Positions 57,038-64,000 of a stretch of DNA of 64,000 bases are shown piece after piece. The notes beneath the pieces were generated by a model. It was not told the DNA's origin, did no database searches, and saw nothing but the letters and a program-made list of their open reading frames with translations. Positions within the stretch are counted from its first letter, which is position 1, and every line of letters begins with the position of its first letter. This stretch comes from Alteromonadaceae bacterium M269 (lineage in GTDB: Bacteria > Pseudomonadota > Gammaproteobacteria > Enterobacterales > Alteromonadaceae). A program made the position numbers and the translations under genes. The stretch spans positions 620,001 to 684,000 of the forward strand of contig SMNZ01000001.1 in NCBI GenBank assembly GCA_004353515.1. Direction: 5' to 3'.

Positions 57038-60000
57038 CTACGCACATTTAATGCTCAACAACATTAGTTCACGCAGGGCGACTGAAAACTTAGCAAACTC
57101 GTGTGTTTTGCTTGTTTTGAACTCAGTCATCAAGTGCTCCCAGCGTTCAAGAAGAACCTTATGCTCATCCATCCAGCTTTCTAAGATCTTATCAGCATCT
57201 TTAGATTTGCTATCCGCGCGCATAAGAACAGCGGTCAGAGAACGTTGTTGCCAATCTAACTCTTCTCTATAAGATGCTCTTGCAAGCGCTTGCCAATGGT
57301 TATTAACCGGCTGGTTATTAACTTGCTCTAAGAACCAGTGAAGCTGGAGTTTCATTCCAAGTTTAAAGTACAAGGTCGCGACAAGAGAGATGTCCCGGCT
57401 CTCTGATTCAGCAACTTGAGCTAAGTCTAGTGCTGAGAACATGGTACTCAATGTTGCACTCTTATAGGCAATATCCGCTGGAACACCTTTCTTAACCAGA
57501 GCCTGGATGTTGTTTTCTAACGCAGCATATTCATTCTCATCTAAGTAATGTTGAAGATTCTTATGCAGATCTTTATACGTACCATTATAGAAATCGATAT
57601 TTTGCTGTATCGATAACTTATTATCGATATGTCTCAATATCCAACGGGAAGCACGTCTTAGTGATCGGCGCATCTCGTTCAATATTCCTAGCTGAACTTC
57701 CGAATCAATCTTGTTATCAAGTGCTTCGACTTCTCTCCACAAAGGTTCTAGTTCGAAAACATCTTTGGCAATTGTGTATGCATTAGCAATTTCATCAACA
57801 GATGCACCTGTTTCCTCTTCCATCCGGAAACTGAAGTTCATGCCCATATCGTTGATCATGTTATTGGTCAACTTAGTGGCAATGATTTCACCTTTCAGTG
57901 GGTGATTCTGCATATGCTTAGCGTACTTCTTCCTGAGCACTTCAGGGAAGGCATTAATCAGCAATGATTGATGATACGGATCCTCTGTAATTTGAGGAAT
58001 ATTGAGCTCTTCCTTAAGTACCATTTTACCGTATGCTGTTAACACAGATAGTTCGGGACGAGTTAGTCCGTTATTTGTTGTTAATCGCTCTGAAATTTCG
58101 TCATCACTGGGCAAGAACTCCAACTCGCGATTTAGTGCACCACTCTTCTCAAGCCCGTGAATAAATCGTAGTTGTTCTTTAAGCAAGCTGCCGCCGCCTA
58201 AGTGAGTGATAGAAATAGATTCAGTTTGGCGATAACAATCGTCAATAACGATATCTGATACTTCATCGGTCATTGCATAAAGTAAATCATTACGCTGTTT
58301 AACCGTTAGGTCGCCATCTCTAACTAAGCTATTAAGTAATATCTTGATGCTAACTTCGTTATCCGAGCAATCTACGCCGCCTACATTGTCAACATAGTCA
58401 GTGTTCATGCGCCCACCAGACATAGCATATTCAACACGACCTAACTGAGTTAAACCCAAGTTACCGCCTTCACCAACGATTTTGGCTTTAACTTGTTCGC
58501 CGTTTACACGAAGATCATCGTTTGCTCTATCCCCTACTTCTGCGTGAGATTCACTCTTACCTTTAATATAGGTTCCGATGCCACCGTTCCAGAACAAATC
58601 AACGGGCATTTGTAGAGCTAGGTGTATAAGTTGATTAGGCGCTAAAGCTTTTTCTTTGGTACCTAGCCATTTTTTCATTTCTGGCGTTAACGTGATTGAC
58701 TTAGCTGCACGAGAGAAAATCCCCCCGCCTTTAGAAATAAGATCTCGAGAATAGTCGTCCCAACTCAGAGTCGGATTTTCGAACAAGCGTTTTCTCTCAG
58801 CGTAAGATTTCTCAACATTCGGATTCGGATCGAAGAAGATATGCAAGTGGTTAAACGCGCACACCAACTTTGTTTGTGTAGAGAGCAGCATACCGTTTCC
58901 GAATACGTCACCGGCCATATCACCAACAGCTAAACAGGTGAATGGCGTTGTTTGACAATCTATTCCCATCTCACGGAAATGGCGCTTAACTGATTCCCAA
59001 GCACCGCGAGCCGTAATACCCATTTTCTTGTGGTCATATCCAACACTGCCACCGGAAGCGAAGGCATCACCAAGCCAGAAGTTATAATCATCTGATATAC
59101 CATTGGCAATATCAGAGAAAGTTGCAGTACCTTTGTCTGCCGCTACAACCAAATACGGATCATCTTCATCTAGACGCACAACCTGTTTCGGCGGAACGAT
59201 TTCACCGTGAACAATATTGTCAGTGATATCAAGTAATGCGCGAATAAAGGTGCGATAACAAGCTTGACCTTCTTGTTGAATGGCTTCGCGCCCTTTATCC
59301 ATAGGCAGGTGTTTACAAACAAAACCACCTTTTGCGCCAACAGGCACGATAACCGTATTTTTAACCTGTTGTGCTTTTACAAGACCTAGAACTTCCGTCC
59401 TAAAGTCCTCTCGACGATCTGACCAACGCAGACCACCACGAGCAACCTTACCACCACGTAAGTGAACACCTTCAACTCTCGGTGAGTACACAAAGATCTC
59501 GAATTTAGGCATCGGTAATGGCATTTCTGGGATAAGCTCAGGCAGTACCTTAAATGAGATATAACTCTTATCGTTATCCTGCTCGTCCGTTTGATAGAAA
59601 TTAGTACGTAGCGTCGCCATGATCATGTCCAGATAACGACGAATGATTCTGTCGTCATCAAGGTTTGAAACATGCTCTAGACTTTCATGGATATCACCTA
59701 GCAACGTCTTCTCTGCAGCTGAATCACGATCTACCTCTGGATCGAATCGTAATTCAAATAACTGAATCAGCATCTTGGCGATAGTTGGATAGCAAGCCAA
59801 AGTTTGTGCGATATACGATTGACTGAATGAGCTGCCTGTCTGACGCATATATTTCGCATAGGCCCTAAGAATACTGACTTTACGGCCTCTTAATGCAGCG
59901 CCTAAGACAAGACGGTTAAACGAGTCATCTTCTAATTGGTTATACCAAACCTTAGCGAACGCATCTTGGAATAAACTTTGCTCTTTTTCTACATCCATGC

Positions 60001-61876
60001 GGTTGTCACTGTCGTGAAGCATGGAGAAGTCCATTATCCAATTAACATCGCCGTCACTGGATTTAATTTGATAAGGACTTTCATCGATAACTCTTAAGCC
60101 AAAGTTTTCAAGCATCGGTAAAACCGCAGATAAGTGAATAGGTTCTTTTTTATGGAAAAGCTTTAATCGAACTGACTTACTATCTGGCCCCTGCTCTTGC
60201 GGACGATAGAACAGCATATCTAGCGTGTGTCGTTCATCCAACAATTCAAGTTTATTGATATCGACAACTGTAACACTCGGTAGATTGTGCTCGGTGTAGC
60301 TGCGTGGGAATGCAGTCGCATAACGCTGCTCTAATTCCTTAGCTTTAGCTTCACCGTGCTCACTTCTTAATGCTGTAGCCAGCTTGTCTACCCAGTTTTT
60401 ACTTAGTTCAATAATATTTTGCTCTATTTCCTTCACATCTATATCCGCATTGTTATCTTTTACTCGGGCTATGTAGTGGGTTCTTGCATACACTGATTCA
60501 GAGAAGTAAGTTGTGAACTCAACTTCTTCTTTAGTATCTAGCGACTTCTTGAGCAAGCTTTGGGTGTCAATTCTGAGTCTTGTGTTATAGCGTTCACGCG
60601 GAACATAAACTAGGCAAGAATAGAAACGACCAAAAGTATCTTTACGCATGAATAAACGAGAGATACCGCGTTCCTGCATTTGGAAAATACCTAAAACGAT
60701 ATTAGCTAGCTCAGTCTCACTCGCTTGTAATAACTCATCACGAGGATAAGTTTCCAATATATTTAGGAAAGCTTTATAAGCGTGACTGCCCTGTTCGAAA
60801 CCTGACTTTTTACAAACACGATCAAGCTTACTTTTAAGCACAGGTAACTGTGTTGCGCTACTGTTGTAGAACGCAGCTGAATACAAGCCTATAAATCTGT
60901 CTTCACCAACGACATTGCCGTCAGCATCAAAGCGCTTAATACCCACATAATCCATGTAAGCTGGCCTGTGTACGCGAGCTCTAGAATTCGTTTTAGTTAG
61001 GATTAGTGGTGTTGAACTTAACGTCTCATAACGTGCAGATGCTGGTAACTGAGATAGCAAACGGTCGCGGTCACTGATGGAATTTTTCATCAATCCCAAA
61101 CTGGTATCATTATTAGGTATCCAGCGATAATCGCCCTTAATTGCTTTTGCCGTATAACTACGATACCCCATCATGGTGAAATTATGATCCTGTAGCCAAC
61201 ACAAGAATTGATAAGCCTGTTGCTGCTCTTCACTAGAAGCAGGACTATGTTGCTTTTTATACTCATCAATGATGGTGTCTAGCTTTTCTCGCATTGGTTT
61301 CCAGTCACTTACTGCGAGAGACACTTCACCAACAACTGAATGTAGTTCTTGTGCTAAGGTATCTAGACTCTCCTGTGAACTTTGACGATCTACCTCGATG
61401 AAAAATACGGTCTCTTTAACCAACGCTTTACTGCGGCTTGTTGAATCTAAAAAGGCTTCTACAACAAAATCATCATTTCGCTTAAGAGATATTGGCGTAT
61501 GTAAGGTTAAGTGAGCGGTTATCCCGAGCCTATTCAGTGTCATACGTACTGAATCAACCAAGAACGGCATATCTTTCACAATAATCTGAATAACGGTGTG
61601 TGTGCTTTGCCAACCGTGCCTAGATAAGTCAGGATTGAAAACACGAATATTAGGCACTTGGCTATCAAACTTAATAAAGTCATTCCAAAGACTTAATGTG
61701 GCTCCATACAAGTCGCTATCGTTACGAGTTTCTAAATCTTCTTTTGAAATTGTGTTGTATAGCGTTTGAGCGAATTGGATGACTAAATCTGCATTTGATT
61801 TGTCAACTTTTTTACGAATAAGTTTGAATACACTTTCCATCAATATTGAATGTTGGTTGTGTGATGCCACCGTCAT
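57038..61876 (-). CDS. gdhB: NAD-specific glutamate dehydrogenase, large (about 180 kDa) type
   Basis: The 1612-residue protein matches the length of the Bac_GDH family (Pseudomonas aeruginosa GdhB about 1620). It has a long N-terminal regulatory part with ACT-like stretches (VIQIIVKDMPFLVDSVRMTL) and a catalytic core with GGLRWSDRREDFRTEV, PVGAKGGFVCK, GDMAGDVFGNGML and NGGIGTYIK. It deaminates glutamate to 2-oxoglutarate with NAD+, a catabolic role. It is a single gene with its own terminator. Its 3' end (57243-57451) was copied to 39450-39551. Confidence 0.96.
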   Translation of the reverse strand: MTVASHNQHSILMESVFKLIRKKVDKSNADLVIQFAQTLYNTISKEDLETRNDSDLYGATLSLWNDFIKFDSQVPNIRVFNPDLSRHGWQSTHTVIQIIVKDMPFLVDSVRMTLNRLGITAHLTLHTPISLKRNDDFVVEAFLDSTSRSKALVKETVFFIEVDRQSSQESLDTLAQELHSVVGEVSLAVSDWKPMREKLDTIIDEYKKQHSPASSEEQQQAYQFLCWLQDHNFTMMGYRSYTAKAIKGDYRWIPNNDTSLGLMKNSISDRDRLLSQLPASARYETLSSTPLILTKTNSRARVHRPAYMDYVGIKRFDADGNVVGEDRFIGLYSAAFYNSSATQLPVLKSKLDRVCKKSGFEQGSHAYKAFLNILETYPRDELLQASETELANIVLGIFQMQERGISRLFMRKDTFGRFYSCLVYVPRERYNTRLRIDTQSLLKKSLDTKEEVEFTTYFSESVYARTHYIARVKDNNADIDVKEIEQNIIELSKNWVDKLATALRSEHGEAKAKELEQRYATAFPRSYTEHNLPSVTVVDINKLELLDERHTLDMLFYRPQEQGPDSKSVRLKLFHKKEPIHLSAVLPMLENFGLRVIDESPYQIKSSDGDVNWIMDFSMLHDSDNRMDVEKEQSLFQDAFAKVWYNQLEDDSFNRLVLGAALRGRKVSILRAYAKYMRQTGSSFSQSYIAQTLACYPTIAKMLIQLFELRFDPEVDRDSAAEKTLLGDIHESLEHVSNLDDDRIIRRYLDMIMATLRTNFYQTDEQDNDKSYISFKVLPELIPEMPLPMPKFEIFVYSPRVEGVHLRGGKVARGGLRWSDRREDFRTEVLGLVKAQQVKNTVIVPVGAKGGFVCKHLPMDKGREAIQQEGQACYRTFIRALLDITDNIVHGEIVPPKQVVRLDEDDPYLVVAADKGTATFSDIANGISDDYNFWLGDAFASGGSVGYDHKKMGITARGAWESVKRHFREMGIDCQTTPFTCLAVGDMAGDVFGNGMLLSTQTKLVCAFNHLHIFFDPNPNVEKSYAERKRLFENPTLSWDDYSRDLISKGGGIFSRAAKSITLTPEMKKWLGTKEKALAPNQLIHLALQMPVDLFWNGGIGTYIKGKSESHAEVGDRANDDLRVNGEQVKAKIVGEGGNLGLTQLGRVEYAMSGGRMNTDYVDNVGGVDCSDNEVSIKILLNSLVRDGDLTVKQRNDLLYAMTDEVSDIVIDDCYRQTESISITHLGGGSLLKEQLRFIHGLEKSGALNRELEFLPSDDEISERLTTNNGLTRPELSVLTAYGKMVLKEELNIPQITEDPYHQSLLINAFPEVLRKKYAKHMQNHPLKGEIIATKLTNNMINDMGMNFSFRMEEETGASVDEIANAYTIAKDVFELEPLWREVEALDNKIDSEVQLGILNEMRRSLRRASRWILRHIDNKLSIQQNIDFYNGTYKDLHKNLQHYLDENEYAALENNIQALVKKGVPADIAYKSATLSTMFSALDLAQVAESESRDISLVATLYFKLGMKLQLHWFLEQVNNQPVNNHWQALARASYREELDWQQRSLTAVLMRADSKSKDADKILESWMDEHKVLLERWEHLMTEFKTSKTHEFAKFSVALRELMLLSIKCA

Positions 61877-62342
61877 GGTTTTGCCTTATTTTGGGGGTAA
61901 GAATAGAGTAAAAATTGATCACAGACCTTTCGTCTGAAACCCTTGTTATTCTCACCAAATTATCACGACATTTAAAGAAATATTTACGCTCTCTTTGAAT
62001 TTTTGTATGTGTTTTTGATCGAATAACTGAACCTCATACAAAAAAACTAAACTAGATGCTAAATGTTTGCAGCATAAGTAGTTTTTAAGCCTTAATACGA
62101 AGGATAGCAAAGAAACACTCTCGCAACTGGCATGACCACTTGTAAAAAGACTAGTCCTAAATGACGTATTATTCCACTTAAACGAATACCTATTAGGATA
62201 GAGCGAAAAACAACGACAAACCGTCAATTAATTAGAAAGAAAAATTAAGATAATTATGCGGATTAATATTTATTTTGATGGGTTCTATTTACGTTTAAAA
62301 AAGAAACAGTTGTTTATTTAAAATACCTCTAATCAAATAAAT
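61877..62342. other. Intergenic region between gdhB and the RND transporter gene
   Basis: AT-rich and must contain the leftward gdhB promoter. A 91-codon minus frame (61952-62227) has poor protein-like composition and no ribosome site. I see no RNA gene or repeat. Confidence 0.5.
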
Positions 62343-62365
62343 AAAAGGCCCTTTAAGGGCCTTTT
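62343..62365 (-). terminator. Terminator of the RND transporter gene
   Basis: A 9-bp stem AAAAGGCCC/GGGCCTTTT with a 5-base loop runs into T and A/T-rich sequence on the minus strand, 28 bases after the stop. Confidence 0.88.
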
Positions 62366-62393
62366 AAAAATTTAGATATTCAAGAAAACGCTT

Positions 62394-64000
62394 TTATTCG
62401 TTTTCTTCTTTTCTGTCACGCCAAAACAATGCTGCAAACGCCGGTAGAACAATAATAGCGCCTAACATATTTACAACGAACATAAAGGTTAGCAGCACCC
62501 CCATATCAACTTGGAACTTAAGCGATGAGAACACCCAAGTACTCACACCAATTGCTAGTGTTATTCCAGTAAACAACACAGCACTGCCTCGTTCTTTCAG
62601 TGCATCTAAATAAGCATCTTTAACAGATGCGCCAGCTCTAAGTTGTATGATCATCGTCGATAGAATATAAATACCGTAATCAACCCCGATACCTACACCC
62701 AACGCGATAACTGGAAGTGTTGAAACTGTTAAACCAATGTTCAAGAAAGTCATCAATGCTTGCGCAAGGATAGAGACGACATACAACGGTAAGACGATGG
62801 CAAGAGTTGCTTTTAACGATCTGAAGCTCAGTAAGCACAATATGATAACCGCACCAAACACGTATATCATCATTGGGTTCTGAGATGCCTTAACCGCCTC
62901 ATTCGTTGCCGCCATAACGCCAACAGGTCCTGAGGCAAGTTTGAATTGAAGCTCAGACGTTTCGTACTCTTGCCTAAATTCTTTCACTGCAGCAACAACA
63001 CGTTCTATGGTTTCTGCTTTATGGTCTTCCATAAAGAGAATCACCGGCATAACTGAGCAGTTACCGTTCAACAATCCAGAAGTTGTTGGTACGCGAGAAA
63101 TCGCTTGTACCAAGGTTTGTTGATTACGCGGTAAAACTCGCCACTTGGGATTACCTTCGTTATATCCAGCATTTACAATCTTTGAGACAGAAGCCAAACT
63201 TACTGTTGATTGAACACCTTCTATATTCTCAACACGCCATTGGAGTTCATCGATAGCAGACATAATCTCGTAAGACGTACAAGCTTCCGCTTCAGTTTCA
63301 ACAAGGATTGACATGTAGTCTACTGTTATCGCGTACTTGTCAGTAATTAAAGCGGTATCTAGGTTATAGCGAGAATCCTGATGCAAAGCAGGTGCGCCAG
63401 CATCTAAATCGCCAATTTTCATTTTCTGCGCTTGAACCCAACCAAGACCGAACAACACAGCCGTCACCACAAGAATAACTCTTGCGTGTTTTATGTTCGC
63501 ACAGCCAGCAATGGTGTCCCAAAAGACATTAGCCCTATCTTCTTTGTCGCTAAACTTACCTTTGTATTTAGCCCCGCGCTGCACGTAAGACATCAACACT
63601 GGAAGTAAAATCAAGTTAGTCAAAATAATAACGGCTACACCTAAGCTCGCTGTTATTGCCAACTCACGAATAATACCAATATCAATAACAAGTAAGGTCA
63701 TGAAACCGACAGTGTCTGACAGCAATGCAATACCACCAGGTATCAACAAAGTTCTAAATGCAAATATTGCTGCTTCTTTAGCGTCCATACCTGCTATTGC
63801 TTGTTTGCCATGCGTATTGATCATTTGAACGCCATGACTCACACCTATTGCAAATACTAAGAATGGAACCAATATCGACATCGGGTCTAACCCAAAGCCA
63901 ATAACGGTTAACAGTCCCAATTGCCATACAACAGCAACCACGGAACACAGCAGAGGTAAAAGCGTTAACACAAAAGATTTACAGAAGAAGTAAACCAGTA
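62394..64000 (-). CDS. RND/MMPL family transporter, N-terminus outside window
   Basis: The frame stays open to the window edge (reading LVYFFCKSF upstream of the GTG at 63971), so about 535 C-terminal residues are seen of a family that usually has about 770-800. Membrane segments cluster at both ends of the visible part, with the SSD-like groups FLVFAIGVSHGVQMINTHGK, VIALGVGIGVDYGIYIL and GITLAIGVSTW on either side of a periplasmic loop. The last residues are FWRDRKEENE. These exporters use the proton gradient; in proteobacteria this subgroup often sits with lipid- or DUF1329-type genes, but the substrate is unknown here. Confidence 0.9.
   Translation of the reverse strand, partial: LVYFFCKSFVLTLLPLLCSVVAVVWQLGLLTVIGFGLDPMSILVPFLVFAIGVSHGVQMINTHGKQAIAGMDAKEAAIFAFRTLLIPGGIALLSDTVGFMTLLVIDIGIIRELAITASLGVAVIILTNLILLPVLMSYVQRGAKYKGKFSDKEDRANVFWDTIAGCANIKHARVILVVTAVLFGLGWVQAQKMKIGDLDAGAPALHQDSRYNLDTALITDKYAITVDYMSILVETEAEACTSYEIMSAIDELQWRVENIEGVQSTVSLASVSKIVNAGYNEGNPKWRVLPRNQQTLVQAISRVPTTSGLLNGNCSVMPVILFMEDHKAETIERVVAAVKEFRQEYETSELQFKLASGPVGVMAATNEAVKASQNPMMIYVFGAVIILCLLSFRSLKATLAIVLPLYVVSILAQALMTFLNIGLTVSTLPVIALGVGIGVDYGIYILSTMIIQLRAGASVKDAYLDALKERGSAVLFTGITLAIGVSTWVFSSLKFQVDMGVLLTFMFVVNMLGAIIVLPAFAALFWRDRKEENE

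Noticed and set aside
61952-62227. 91-codon minus-strand frame upstream of gdhB
   Set aside because: Serine/phenylalanine/cysteine-rich composition typical of AT-rich non-coding DNA and no ribosome site.

Overview
The window looks like chromosomal DNA of a marine gammaproteobacterium of the Alteromonadales (Colwellia/Thalassotalea/Pseudoalteromonas-like). This rests on the conserved run pyrD-zapC-rlmL-glutaredoxin-like-uup-DUF3466-rmf-fabA, a 1612-residue NAD-glutamate dehydrogenase, and AT-rich intergenic DNA. The genus cannot be fixed from the sequence alone.

Region 1 (1-39.4 kb, all plus strand) is most of a hybrid polyketide/non-ribosomal peptide cluster; its start lies outside the window. 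A giant cis-AT polyketide synthase enters mid-AT and carries AT-KR-ACP, two complete KS-AT-KR-ACP modules, and a fourth module that is visibly degenerate but keeps its carrier protein. Next come an amino-acid dioxygenase of the isoleucine-hydroxylase type, a four-module NRPS and a one-module NRPS with thioesterase, all with overlapping or close gene junctions. Both NRPS proteins start with a TubC-like docking segment. Two of the five adenylation domains carry the textbook alanine code and lie in 2.09-kb blocks that differ at only two bases I could find. The predicted product is a chain of at least three ketide units with beta-hydroxyls (all KRs reduce, no DH or ER seen) joined to X-Ala-Ala-(aliphatic)-Z and released by the thioesterase. 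A HlyD-type adaptor, an ABC ATPase and a MacB/FtsX-type permease follow and probably export it or give self-protection. A clear terminator closes the region.

Region 2 (39.4-42.4 kb) is a junction zone. It holds a deleted fragment of the gdhB 3' region whose intact parent lies 18 kb away, other coding-like debris, a perfect hairpin, and a haem-sensor/EAL cyclic-di-GMP phosphodiesterase.

Region 3 (42.4-48.6 kb) holds lipid and stress functions: a fatty acid desaturase with its ferredoxin reductase, a LexA-boxed yebG-moeB pair, a small phage-type repressor with an array of AACTATAGTT palindromes in front of it, a small ribbon-helix-helix-like protein, fabA with a FabR-type operator, and rmf.

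Region 4 (48.9-64 kb, all minus strand) is conserved housekeeping: DUF3466, uup, a glutaredoxin-like gene, rlmL, a 267-bp MITE-like element, zapC, pyrD, gdhB, and an RND/MMPL transporter that runs off the window end.
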